Shown here one piece after another: positions 34,678 to 45,802 of a DNA stretch of 64,000 bases. Each line of letters opens with the position of its first letter. The stretch's first letter is position 1. Position numbers and translations under genes: made by a program. Source of the stretch: Jaapia argillacea MUCL 33604 (taxonomy: Eukaryota; Basidiomycota; Agaricomycetes; Jaapiales; Jaapiaceae). The stretch is taken from NCBI GenBank assembly GCA_000697665.1, contig KL197782.1:32876-96875 (forward strand), read 5' to 3'. The notes beneath the pieces were generated by a model. The model was not told the origin of the DNA. It saw nothing but the letters and a program-made list of their open reading frames with translations, and made no database searches.

Positions 34678-36053
34678 TCAGTAAATATGAGGTATGAGTG
34701 TGGTCCAGACGACAGTTTCGTAAACTCCAGGAGGGAGAGAGCGGAGAGACATGAAAGTGAGGATGATTAGTATAATTCGGGCCGTGATATACGCAAGGGC
34801 AGCCATAATCGACGGCCAGAGGGATGCCATCTCCAGCCAAACTGAACCACCTTCACCGGTACCATACATTTCTGAGTACACCTTGAAGGCCACACCTCCG
34901 AGTAGAGGTACGCATGTGATTGTCAAGGACGAGATGCGCCAGAGCAGGAGCTGTGTGGGAGACGGGACCGGACCGTTCCAAGCGAGGATGTGAATGGCGC
35001 CAAAGCAAGTCGCAATGATTGACGATGCGAGGGTGAGTTGGTTGACTTCTTCATTCGTCAGGACACCGGCATTGAATGTGACTACACGCTTGTCATCGGT
35101 GACACTCCCATTATCCGCAGTCATCTCCAAGAAGGGCGAAATGATTCGAAGGGGGATCGCGAAGATTCCCCCGAACGGAATGTCGCCTTTGGCAATGTGA
35201 CCTCGTGTCTGGTTGAAGAGACGACGAAGAGTGGCTGATAATCCACCATAGGAGTGAGGGGCAACCTCGCTAGTCTCGTCGTCAGAATCTTTCGAACTGG
35301 CTGGCTGGTAACCCCCGCTCCCTCCCTTCAACCGGTCTTCCTCTTCGGCCCCTCCGTCCAATCCGTCTTGAACAATCTTAGGCTTCCATTTCATACGAAC
35401 GGGGTAAGGGCGGTGAACATCGGCAGGCTTGCTCCACCACAATGCATATGTCGCAAAATTCAGAACAGGGTGGCGATCTCGAGTTCTGTGACGGGGAGTT
35501 GTTCGAGGACACGAGCAACACATTGAAGGATGAACCAGGTTGTTTGTACCACAATGAGCGCTTTCGAGAGAGCGTCAAGTTTGCTCTTGTCTTGAATGTC
35601 TGACTCTTTGATCCGGGGAAATTCGCTGTCGTCGAGTTTGACTAGGTCGTCGAGGACGAGGGGCCTCAGTGGTTTTCCCTCATCATCGACCAGCATAAAG
35701 CCACCCATCTGGGTGAAGAAACCGTGCGTCCTGGTCCATTCTCGCGCTGAAGAAGTCGTGTCAGACAGGGAGGCAGCAACACTCAGATGAAACTTTGCAC
35801 CTTGGTACGCAGTAGCTATTCGGACAGCAACGAACCATTGCCTCATTGCCCATATAATAACCAACTCGGGCGCGATGAGCGCCATCACCATGACTCTGAT
35901 AGGGCGTAACGTTATCTGGAATGGGCTTTCTTGGGGCCCAGGAACATTCGGGTGAGTCGCAACCCAAGTGCAAGAGAAGATGATAGTGAGGCAGCTGTAA
36001 ATTATTCCCACCATCGTTCTGCAGTGGTGGATATCCGAGCAAGTCGTCGACAT
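34678..36053 (-). pseudogene. Multi-TM membrane family copy D, broken by a 10-bp deletion
   Basis: ATG 36053 (MSTTCSDIHHCRTMVGIIYS) starts a normal family N-terminus that runs through THGFFTQMGGFMLVDDEGK and VLEQLPVTELEIATLF, then stops. The family continues in another frame as VLNFATYALWWSKPADVHRP to 34678. Comparing with copy B at the same place, D lacks ten bases (B has ggtgaacgca on the plus strand) between 35466 and 35467, which shifts the frame. The downstream part is otherwise open for about 270 codons and keeps the C-terminal helices, ending TLIPHIY. So the break looks recent. An assembly error is the main alternative. The linker is shorter than in the intact copies. Confidence 0.8.
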
Positions 36054-37648
36054 GGATAGCGAATGGACGGAGACAGGCAGTGGCGGGAGGGCGAATCCGA
36101 CTGAGCCAGACGACTGAGCGGAGATGGTGATGTTTCAGTATAAAGCGGGGGAGAGCTGGGCGATGGTTTTGGCAAGACATCCGCGGAAAGTCCCTTGGAA
36201 GTCATGGAATCAGATTAGCGCTCAGACGGTGGATTCGACCTGAGCATTCCGAGCTTCAGGACCAAAAATAGATAGAAAAACACGCCGATAGAGTGTGGAT
36301 CTATGACAGGGATGCCAGCGCCAGCGTAAGTAATGTAGCCGCTGGCTGCGAGTTACTTAGGGCTTGAGGAAGTTTTATGTTAGCCTCCATCCGGGGGTCG
36401 GAGACAATGAGATTGCGAGAAATTCAAGGCGTGTTCCCGGGGTGTTGGATAAGGGCTTCAAGCCTCAAGTTAGGCCACTCAGAAGCAGAGAGAGTTTCAA
36501 GCGAGGATACAAACGTTGGCTCGTTGAGTACGGCTGCTCTGCCAGTGAAATTGGTGGCAGAACGAGCCAGGGTTGTCACGAATTTACGCATGTCACATGT
36601 CTTTCATTCAACCGTGACGCGTATTTACTACCGCGCGAGAATAGAACCATTTGCCTTGTTGTTCCCTCATTCCCCTTTATCACGACGCTCTCTTTCAGGA
36701 TCCGATTTGGGAGGAGCTTGTGTTCAGTACCGGTGAAGGTTTATGGATAAACTAAGCAGAAGCGTCGAACTCTGCTCGTCAGCCTGGCGTGTAACTGACG
36801 AGAGCTGTTTGCAAGTTACCGTCTGTCCGAATTCACGATATCGTCTCTGATTGAAGCCACCAACCTTCCTGACCTCTTATTCCACTTCTTCATGTCAGGG
36901 CTCCGTTTCAACAAGAGGCTGTGTTTGTGGAAGTTGGTGACTACCAATTTCGATGCGGCACGGATAAGCTCCTCCCTCTCCATGCCCTTCTCGCCCAGAC
37001 GAGCGAAGGCGCAAAGCCCATCCTCGGCAGGGGTGTTTGGTTGAGAATCATCAGTGCATCTCTAACTAAGATGCCTCCTTGGGCGACTTGGATGGAAGTC
37101 CATCGTGGAACAGCGATGGTCCCATCGAGTGTGATACACACGGCGTTTATGAGCCCGTTCCGTCCGCGAACGGTTCGTGTACTGTAGTGGATCCTACGCA
37201 ATACCGTTGACGTTTTTGAAGCTCGTGACGATAATCCTTTTATGTTCCCCCCTCTAACTATCACCTACCTTATCGTGTTCGCATTGGCTAGCCGACCTCA
37301 TGCTGTTGTGGAATTCATTGCGGCCCACTCTCTTCCCTCTTCCGTTCCTAGCATTTAATAGATCAACAGTCCTTCAAACATCCTGAGTTCAATTTGGTCC
37401 AAGTTTACTCGTATCTCACAACGCAAGGGAGTTGGACTGGTGATCGAGGACTTCACGAGCAATCTCGGAACACGCTTTCGCGAGTAGAGCCAAAAAAGGA
37501 CGTTGATAGACGGAAGTAAGCATTAAATGGATGGCCACAAAGTTACGATAAAGGCGGGGAGGAAACTAGAATGGAGATGGATAACGATGGAAGTAAGAAA
37601 TGGTTATACGGGGAACAGAACCCAATGAGTCAGGATCCTCTCCAGCGA
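36054..37648. other. Upstream region of copy D, otherwise unassigned
   Basis: The conserved upstream block is at about 36210-36275 (cagattagcgctcagac, gattcgacctgagcattcc, gagcttcaggacc). Beyond it, from 36360 to 37250, open frames occur on both strands (for example VGDYQFRCGTDKLLPLH on plus), but no splice-consistent gene could be built. No RNA gene or repeat was recognised. Confidence 0.4.
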
Positions 37649-40452
37649 TTATTTGGGGCCGAAATCTTTGCCTTCAATGGCACCCATGATCGAATGACTG
37701 AGGGTGGTTAGTGAGAATGCTATCAAAGAAATAACGACGCGCACTTACCAATCCCTCAAATGGGATTCAATCGCGGTGCCACCACGAAAGCCACGCTTCT
37801 TGTGAGAACAGTGCCTACACTGGTATAACTTGTTGGGATCGAGAGGTGGGATCGGAACTCCGGCTTTGTTTACGCGAATGTTCTCGGGTCTGACCTGGAG
37901 ACGATCGCAACAGGGGTTGAAGAAGAAATCTTTCCCTTCTTCAGGAGCCGGTATGCGGTGGCTTGATATCAATATATATTTGAGCACCCTTTCGAAGGGA
38001 GTTGGGGAGGGCGAGGAGACGCGGTCACTCACCTGGACTGGATATGCTTAATCAGTACCATACGGATCATTCCTTTGTCGATGCAAGCCACGCAATGAGA
38101 GCAAATCCACGCGGGCTGGCTCCAAGAAGGATCAAAGGTCGAGGGCGCATTCGACACTAATTGCCAGGCAGGATCCTCGTGCGAGATCTCTTCAATGTAG
38201 TGCTGAACCTGATAGGAGACAAAGATCGCAAAATGTTTTCAGAGGATGGAATCGGAGACACAAAGGGAGGATAGCTTACCGCTGCACGCCATGTGTAGGT
38301 ACATTTTTGTAAACTTCCGCCCTTTGATATCGGAGGACAGAGCTTGCAAAGAAATTTCTGGTCAAGCTGGTCCAACTTCACAATGCCCAACGTCTCAGGT
38401 TCCAAGTCCAACATTCTTGCAATCGAAGAAACAGCGTCGAGACCTCGGGGACTGAAGGCAAGAGTTGTCTTTTGGGCCGATTCACTGGTGAATGTGTCTC
38501 GATAATAAAACATTGCCCCCTGAACGCCCAGCACGTATGATTGAGCATGACTATTGCCACATGCAAAGACATGCATCGCTAGGCTCAGCTGTGAACTTGC
38601 GGTTGACCGAAGGCTGGTAGCAATGGACAAAGATATAGGCTCTCCGTACCCACCCTGGAGATCGGTGGGCAGCAACCGTAACACTGATGTCTCGAAAAGT
38701 TCTGTCCAATTCGCGATTAGCACGGGGAAGCGGTTCATGACTTCGGAGAACAAATCTGGGGTGGAGGCAGTCTCCAGGTCGGCGTGAATCAGAGCGTGAA
38801 TGTCCTTGAAGTGGGATGCCTCCACTTCCGTGGGTAGCAAGACCCATTGCGTCGGATCGACAGTTTCTTTGAATTTTCGGTAGAGTCCGGTAAAGATTTT
38901 GAACCGATATTCAGCTTGCTCCTCCCTCGCAATCCGAATTCCCTCGCGCTTGTGCCCCTCGAGACAAGATTGGAGAATAGGATAAATGCGTGTCCAATCT
39001 AAGCCAGGAAAGTAAGCCGCAGGATTATACGCCCAGCTTCGCAGTCAATAAGGCAAAGGTACATACTTTGATTGGTCAATCTCGAAGCCTTCCCGACCTC
39101 CGCATGGTCCCGAACAACATCAAGCTCTTCAGCAGTCCACCCTACCACAGTAAGCCGAACCTCTATCCTGAAGAGAGGTGAGAACAATAAGTAGCACGGG
39201 AGATAAACTGATGTACTCAAGCAGCCTTGACTTCTTCAATATGGCCTGTGATGCCACAAATTCTTCCTCCTGCTTCTCACCCCACAACTCGTAAGCTGCA
39301 GCTTTCTACGTAGCCGACTGGCATCAGAAGATAAAGCAGAATAGAGAGTGAATAGGCTGACCGTCTCGATCAGTTCGGCTTGAGCCCTCTTCGATTGGAT
39401 ATAGTCGTCGAGGACTTTCTTCGCATTGGGCTTTCGCGATCTTATGTCCTTTTCGAGACATTGCAGGGTTTTCGACATGCGAACCACATCTGGTCCCCAG
39501 TAGAACTGAGGCTCATCGCACATCGCGTCAGGTTGAAAAATGGGACCGTGACCTAACAATGGAGGAGTGTGAGCCAAGATCTGGGATGAGCAACCGGAGA
39601 GATCTTACGAGTTGTTGGCAAAAGCTCTTGGATGATTGGGTCATCATACGGAAATGAGTCTTCAAAGTCTTCAGAGTCATGCAAACTTTCGGAAAGTTAT
39701 AATCAGGAAATGTTAGGCGATGACGTCCAGAGATACATACTGTTCCGTCCTGCACTCCACGCATAAACGTCGTAGCAGGCGAAAATCGATCATTCGGGCA
39801 CGCGTACCCCCACAATTCTAAAACATCTCGTCACGGTTAATGCATATAACACTATTGGAAGCATACTGACCTGGCATACTTTGCCAAACAGTAACTGAGC
39901 CCACGCGGGCTCTGACATATATGGAGGACAGTCAGGAACCCCGCGTTCCCGCTTGCGTGCACCCTCCCAGATTGGGAGGAATTTTCGAGACAGGAGAATC
40001 TTTCGTAGAAATTTGTTGACCTGGGCCATACTGAGAAGCTCACGGGGTGAGCAAGTTCGACAGATCTACATGACACACATCGTTAGCCACGGTACGGTCA
40101 CAGGGAATCAAAGGTTTAATCACTTGAGCGAGGATGTCCGTCGACAAGACAGGGAATGGAACTGCCTTCCCTGCCTTTCCGGAGCCGGAAGCATCAGTCC
40201 TTGAGCATGAGCGCTTCGGGGGTGGTGACGACTCGGAAGTGGGCGCAACTTGCGAACACGCGTCAATCTTATCGAGACATGAAAAAATCGACAGTCGCAA
40301 TCATACACACCAAGTTTGAGTTCAGAGCCAGTTTCGTCGTCAGAACTGTCCTCCGCGTCCGTTTCGACCTCGAAGATCCTCAGGTGGTCAAGAGGATGTT
40401 CGTCGGCACCCCAAATCCGTATCGGTCTATGAATCCCGTAGGGTACAACCAT
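37649..40452 (-). CDS. F-box-like protein with Cys-rich segment
   Basis: Likely ATG 40452 (MVVPYGIHRPIRIWGADEH) with an acidic stretch EVETDAEDSSDDETG, then an exon rich in Ser/Pro/Lys. Joining at 40070/40132 yields an F-box: VLSTDILAQ, then ICRTCSPRELLSMAQVNKF, LRKILLSRKFLPIWEGAR, and the family continuation VPDCPPYMSEPAWAQLLF. Next come a Cys pattern (NCGGTRARMIDFRLLRRLCV, ending ECRTEQ), long helical exons (GPDVVRMSKTLQCLEKDI, REEQAEYRFKIFTGLYRKF), and near the C-terminus CSHCVACIDKGM and LYQCRHCSHKKRGFRGGTA, ending in IESHLRD. That last part resembles a single zinc finger. This layout is common in basidiomycete F-box proteins. Presumed substrate adaptor of an SCF ubiquitin ligase; the target is unknown. 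The first intron is only about 41 nt, so the start is less sure. End chosen at TAA 37649-37651. Confidence 0.7.
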
Positions 40453-41135
40453 TACTCTTGATGAAGGTGAGGGCAAGTCGGCAAAGGGAAAGTGGACAGC
40501 CTGGCAGTGGAAAAGGAAGGAAGCGAAAGGCGGGCAATTCAACACATTTGAACCCTTGCTGCACGCGAGTTGCAAGAAGCCCACGGAATATTGGCTCCGC
40601 CGGACAGCCACAAGGTGAGTCCTCAACGCAGCGTTTTGGCATTGTTCAAGTGGTTCCTAAGTTTAACACCCTGACAGACGCATACACTGACGTCCCTCCT
40701 CTTTTCAGCTCTTCAGCTCTTCGCCCATCTACGAACCTACCGCGCGTCGACTCGTTACATTTCCCCGGAACCCCTCTTCCACCTCTCGTAGGATGATTGC
40801 TTGTCGAGGGATTTCTTAGATGCACGAGAGTGGGTTTACCAGACGAGGCAGAGTGGACATCTTGAGCTGAATTGAATTACTGCATTGCATATTGTGTAAC
40901 ATACATACACGCCGCTGCGCGTCACGCACGTTAAAATTTGATTCATCATCAAGTGGTTCTTTCCACTATGTAACAATTCTCCCTCTTTGTACAGCCGCTT
41001 TATGTGGATCGTCTATCATAATTCAGGCAAAAGCGCCGGACAAGCCACTGTCACAGTGGCCCAATCCCCTGTTACAAAAGCGGTTTGGCTTGGGGCTCCC
41101 TGGCTCTACCAACCCCCCCCTCTCACACTTAACCC
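40453..41135. other. Intergenic, divergent promoters
   Basis: Separates the minus-strand F-box gene from the plus-strand kinase relic. Short frames on both strands lack motifs. Nothing else identified. Confidence 0.4.
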
Positions 41136-41651
41136 ATGAGTGCATCGACCAGCAAACGGGGAGAAGAAGACAAGCGAGGATTCGGCGGAAAGTATCCCTC
41201 CTTCACCGGAGGATCGTTCGCGAGACCCCGTTCAGAGACTCATCCTGCTCCACGCAAACGCCTCGCAACACCCCTCATCACTTACCCACTCGACCAATTT
41301 GAAGACGCCCGGTTACTGGTCATGGCATTGACAGATTGCATCGAAGGTATGTCTTCATCGCCCCGCCACTCATGTCTGACTCAATGTCCCACTAACTCTT
41401 TGTTAAAATCACCAGCGCACCGCAGCCTATACGAGATCGGCAACACCCTCCACGGGAACATCTGTCCTTATAATTTAAGGATCGTCGCTCCCAATCAGGA
41501 GGGTCAATCAGGATGTGGAATGTTAATAGATTTGGACATCGCGACGCCGTACGCTCGGTGGGCGTACAACGGAATGTTAGTATTTCTGCTCGCTTTCCTT
41601 TATTTACTTCCCGATGAACTTATCTGGATTCTTGACCATCAGACGTCGTAA
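41136..41651 (+). pseudogene. Truncated FunK1-type fungal kinase fragment
   Basis: Starts MSASTSKRGEEDKRGFGGKY and has one intron near 41345-41415. The recognisable part is AHRSLYEIGNTLHGNICPYN followed by GCGMLIDLDIATPYARWAYN, which aligns with the catalytic loop (family HRDIS..NI) and the DLD metal-binding segment of FunK1 kinases. The loop aspartate is replaced (HGNIC instead of HRDIS), the whole N-lobe with its ATP-binding lysine is missing, and nothing after the metal-binding segment resembles the rest of the C-lobe (no RTGT..FMA block or YHDLES motif). So this is a fragment or dead kinase. It may still be expressed as a short protein. Confidence 0.6.
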
Positions 41652-42437
41652 GGATCGCGATTAGTGGCCCTCTTTGACACATCATTGTGCGATGATTGCC
41701 TGTATTTGCTGTGGATGCCTACACGTTGAATTTCTTGCGACTGTCGTGTGTTTGATGAGAAGTACTACATACCTCGGATGCAGGTCTTGGTCCATTCCAG
41801 ACGTTATCTTCACGTCAGATTGTTCAAGCGTTTTGCCTCCTTAGTTCCCGACATTTGCGGATCCTCCAGAGGCGATAACAACACTAACTCGTTTTGCTCG
41901 GTCGAGACTTCATATCGCTCGGAATCACCGGTCGTCCCCACGCAAATGTGGTTGAACCTTCTCCTGCTCACAGCAGAACATCTATCTCCCGACTTGATAG
42001 TAGGAGTTGGATTTCACATGCCATCGCTAAGGGCGCTGGTGCATTCTACAAATACGCAGTCTAACACGCTCCGAATAGCAAGACCCTTGACCGTTGACAC
42101 GGTGTCGATACAATGCATCATTATTAGGCAGGCAAGCAACAAAATCACAAGAATGGGAAGATCATGATCATCATCTGTATCTCAAAATGCATTCAAAGGA
42201 GAAAAGATCGAGGGCACAACAAACAAACGAGAAGAAAAGGAAGACGCGAGGATGGAAACAGGCCGTGAACCGTAACCGTAACATGAGGGTGATGTAGTAC
42301 TAGGTAGGTGGAGGCGGTAAGAAGAGGAGGGCGTAGGTAACGGTGAAGCGTGGATGGACGGTAACTAGTCGTGGGGGTATGGAGAAACTCGCGCGCGTGC
42401 AAGGCATCAAAACGAGTGATTAGATGCGGAAAACCGA
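41652..42437. other. Unassigned region between kinase relic and RHO1
   Basis: An open plus-strand frame at 41748-42167 reads KYYIPRMQVLVHSRRYLH near its start but has no recognisable family features. Bases 42170-42430 are purine-rich on the plus strand and lie just downstream of the RHO1 stop, so they are probably its 3' untranslated region. Confidence 0.4.
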
Positions 42438-43332
42438 TTACAGGATAACGCAGTGATGCTTCTTCCTCCCTTGAGGTCGGCTGAGCAGAGCAGCACGAGT
42501 AGCATACTGGAAGACCTCGTGAACGCCCTCGCCGGTCTTAGCGGAGCATTCTAAGTAGTGCCTGGCACCAATCTTCTGGGCGACAGCCATTCCCTAAGAT
42601 AGAACATCAAGAATAGTCAGTATCGCCGAGAAAGATGCCGCGAGGCACCCGAAATAAAGTCGCGACTTACCTCCTCTGGGGTAACGGGGCGCTGGTTCGT
42701 CTTCCTGAGCTCCTCGATGAGTCTAGGGTCGCGCCTGAGATCCTTCTTGCAACCGACAAGAATGATGGGGAGGCCAGCACAGAAATGCATAACCTCGGAA
42801 ATCCACTACAAACGCGACGATAAAAGCCAATCAGCCACGTCACTCCAACACCATCATCAATGACAGCCAAGTTAAAACTAAGCGTACCTTCTCCTGAACG
42901 TTGTCGAGGGAGTCAGGGGAGTCGACGGCGAAGCAGATAAGGATGACATGAGAGTCGGGATAACTCAGAGGCCTCAAACGATCGTAATCTTCCTGACCCG
43001 CCGTATCCCATAACGCAAGCTCGACATGTTTGCCATCAACCTCAACATCGGCAACGTAGTTCTCAAAGACGGTAGGGACGTAAACCTAGACCCCGCCCAT
43101 CAGATTTTCTGGCAAGCGACAAGATAAGGGAAGCGTACCTCTGGGAAAGTACCCTTGGAAAACACAATCAACAAGCAGGTCTGTAGGTCGAACGACAAAG
43201 CATCAGTAACAAGCGCGTGCGGTTGGAGAGGGCCTCGTGCCCCAATAAACGCCAAAAATAAGGGAGAAAAGAACGAACCTTTCCACAGGCACCATCACCG
43301 ACGATGACAAGCTTTCTACGGATTTCAGACAT
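42438..43332 (-). CDS. RHO1: RHO1 GTPase
   Basis: Spliced from ATG 43332 ([19 protein letters not shown]) through about five exons to TAA 42438-42440. All Rho boxes are present: P-loop GDGACGKTCLLIVF, effector loop [17 protein letters not shown], switch [33 protein letters not shown], and [16 protein letters not shown]. The polybasic tail [10 protein letters not shown] ends in a CAAX box with terminal Leu, predicting geranylgeranylation and plasma-membrane location. About 194 residues, the usual length. In fungi RHO1 activates beta-1,3-glucan synthase and the protein kinase C cell-wall pathway and directs polarised growth. The first intron splits the P-loop exactly after GDGACGK, as in the Rho-like gene at 5.7 kb. 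Confidence 0.96.
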
Positions 43333-43861
43333 TAGGGAGGATGGGTAAAGAAAAGGAAGATGTTGAGGAGAGAAGTGATTGAGGGATGGGCGTGTTGTCG
43401 CACGTTGATATACGGGCAACTGAGTCCACCACTCCGTCGGGGCTTGAAGCGGAATTTCAACCTCCACCGCCCTAGGCTGTGTCGCTTATGTAAGATACTC
43501 CTTAATCGGCTCTTGGTCGCCGGCTAGGGGCCGTCGTTGACGTCTGTGAAAATCATGAAAAATTCAACGAAAAATCACGAGTGGGTGGAGGGTACGCCAA
43601 GTGGGCGCGAGTGACACAGAGTCCTCCTCCCCTTGCCATCACACCACAAAAGTTATATCGACGGGAAAAACTGGAGACCCAGAGCGCCCGTCTGACGCCA
43701 TATTTCCAAAAGTCGCTGTGCCAAGTTTAGTTCGACACACCGAGCACAGCACCGTTCAATAATGACTCCCGAAACAGCGAAGAAAATACACAGTCGTAAC
43801 TTGGTCGTAACCCCGACGGCGGTTCCGCATACAAGCAGGCAGTGCACTGTGTAGCAATCAT
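43333..43861. other. RHO1 promoter region
   Basis: Upstream of the minus-strand RHO1 and downstream of the minus-strand 2H-domain gene. The leader next to the RHO1 ATG is pyrimidine-rich on the coding strand (tctctcctcaac, cttcctttt). No other feature. Confidence 0.45.
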
Positions 43862-45051
43862 TCAACCCAAAGATATCCCACCAACGCTAACATATTCGCC
43901 CTCCGGACCCCAACTTCCCATCTTGCAAACCTGGATCTCATCCACATCCCAACTCCCAAAATCAACATCAACGGGAACGTTGTGGTTCCGATTATTCTGT
44001 GATTGCGATAGAGGATGACTTGAAGTACCACCGCCTCCTTGCACTTGACTCACCCGTTGGAAGGCGGATGAGGCGAGGATGGCAGGGTAGGAAAAAGGGA
44101 TGCGTGGGCCTCGAGAACTGGGCTTGCGATAGATTGTATTGATTATTGTACAGTGAAGCTGCGAAGCGGGGTACAAGGTTCATTCGCGGGATAAAGCGGA
44201 CAGGCAGGGGCTATACATACCTTGAGCTCCCGATTGTCGACAAGGAAACCGCTCTGGTGCAATGCTTGCTGAACGAGGACTATTCAATTTAACTGAGCAT
44301 TTTTGGGCGGGGGTAGGAGGGAAATGAGTGACGGACGGCAGACTTGTTTTAATACAGACCCATCGCCTCCATTCGAAGGACCGAGCCACATGACATGAGC
44401 ATTCTCCGCATCGCCACGATTGGGCTTCATTATGTTCATGTTTTTGAGTTCGACTTGTAGTTTTCGTCCTTGGAGGATCGCGTCGATACGTGGTTTCAAT
44501 GACGACAGCGTGGATAATGCGTCAGCGAGGGTTTTGGGAGTGGCTGAGCTAGACGGTTGCGATTCGCCGCGGGAACTGGTTGAGATCAGAGACATGACTC
44601 CGAGAGTCAGGTGGAGCCTTCGGGGAGGAATTACGATAGACTGGTGGAGACCAGGTATCGGAGGAGAATTTTGGAGCAGCGAAGTGGTGAAGCTGCTGAT
44701 CGACTCTCTCAGTTGGGCATGGTGACCCTACATATAGCGAACACTGGCAGGTTAACAAGGCACTGAGGAGAGCAGAGATGGTTCTCACAATGGGAAGCGC
44801 GATAACTACGCGAAGGTGAGACGGGCTGAAATAAGAGGAGTAAAACTTAACGAACAGTGCGTCAAGGGTGGCCTCGCAATCTGGGACCGTGCATGGGTAC
44901 CAGGAACACCAAGGGAAGGATCTGCAGAAGCATGCCCCCTTCCTCTTCCTCTGGCATACCCACGACCGCGAGTACCGCCAGGCCTTCCTCGTTGGTTACC
45001 TCGAGAAGCAGACGACGCTGCTGCTCTCCCAGCGCCTGAGCCAACGTTCAT
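43862..45051 (-). CDS. AKAP7/ASCC1-type 2H phosphoesterase-domain protein with RGG N-terminus
   Basis: ATG 45051 starts MNVGSGAGRAAASSASRGN, followed by an RGG-rich segment (GGTRGRGYARGRGRG). Joining across a 50-nt intron gives ARPPLTHFIALPI, then GHHAQLRESISSFTTSLL, IPPRRLHLTLGVMSLIS, KPRIDAILQGRKLQVELKN, ALHQSGFLVDNRELK, and KLHCTIINTIYRKP. The end is SWDVDEIQVCKMGSWGPEG with TGA 43862-43864. This is the AKAP7 2',5' RNA ligase-like domain with both catalytic motifs in place (HLT and HCT), as in ASCC1 and AKAP7. No KH domain is visible, but the Arg/Gly-rich tail could bind RNA. Likely cyclic-phosphate RNA processing or a coactivator role; the substrate is unknown. All three minus-strand frames of the first exon are largely open, so the frame was fixed by the in-phase join to LTHF-IALPI. 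Confidence 0.82.
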
Positions 45052-45802
45052 CTCAAGTAAGCACAAGGGCAATCAATTAATATGTCCACGCTCGCGTTGC
45101 TGGACGACGAATGGATTTGTAGATTTCAAACCGATAGGTTCGCAGATGATGGCAGCAAAGCCAGGTGGCGAAAGCTAATTTCGGCTCAACTTCTTTGTAC
45201 TCTTATCGTGAATGAGTTGACTCCAATCTGGGGTAGACTGGAGATGGGCGCTGAGCGCTCGCAGAGAGGAAACAAGGACGAGTTCAGCAGATATTATTGT
45301 TTGTGTCGACGAGGAGACAAGGAGAAAAGTGAATAAGCGAGATGATGGGAAGTGGATCGTGGCGATGCAAAGGCAAAAGGGCCTGGCTCGGATGATGGCG
45401 AGCGGGCTAGCTTGGCCGTCAGCGACGTGGGATTCATCCTGCTCAACATAACGTTTCCTTTATTTCAAGTCCCACTATCCTCCGCAAGCGCCTGCTCGTT
45501 CCTCTCCCCATCCAGCTCGTGCCATTTCCTAGCGTTTGCTGTCTTTGCTGGCCATCGGTGGCAGATCTCTAAACCGGCGCGCGGAGGTACAATCATCTCG
45601 GCCGTGTTTACCAGTTCTCGACTCTCGACCCTTCCTCTTCTTCGCTTAGGAGTTGCGCGCTTCGCTGTCCATCCACTTCTCCTCACACAACTACCTTTTC
45701 TTCATCTTTCGGCTTGAAGCTCTCCATTCGTTCTTTACTACACTACACTTTGCTCTTTTTACACCCCTGGCGGACCCAACTGGTCGCAATCACGTTTGAA
45801 TT
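45052..45802. other. Divergent promoter region
   Basis: Lies between the minus-strand 2H-domain gene and the plus-strand aspartic protease. The plus strand from 45600 to 45770 is pyrimidine-rich, as expected of a leader. A frame at 45352-45717 carries hydrophobic residues and could contain an upstream signal-peptide exon for the protease, which otherwise lacks one, but no in-phase junction was found. Confidence 0.4.

Noticed and set aside
42170-42430. Purine-rich stretch after RHO1 as a small basic protein gene
   Set aside because: The frame is low complexity (KEKRSRAQQTNEKKRK) without a homologue and lies where the RHO1 3' untranslated region is expected.
44862-45044. Alternative minus-strand frame with a hydrophobic acidic peptide over the RGG exon
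   Set aside because: Only the RGG frame joins in phase to the conserved LTHF-IALPI and GHHAQLRE segments.
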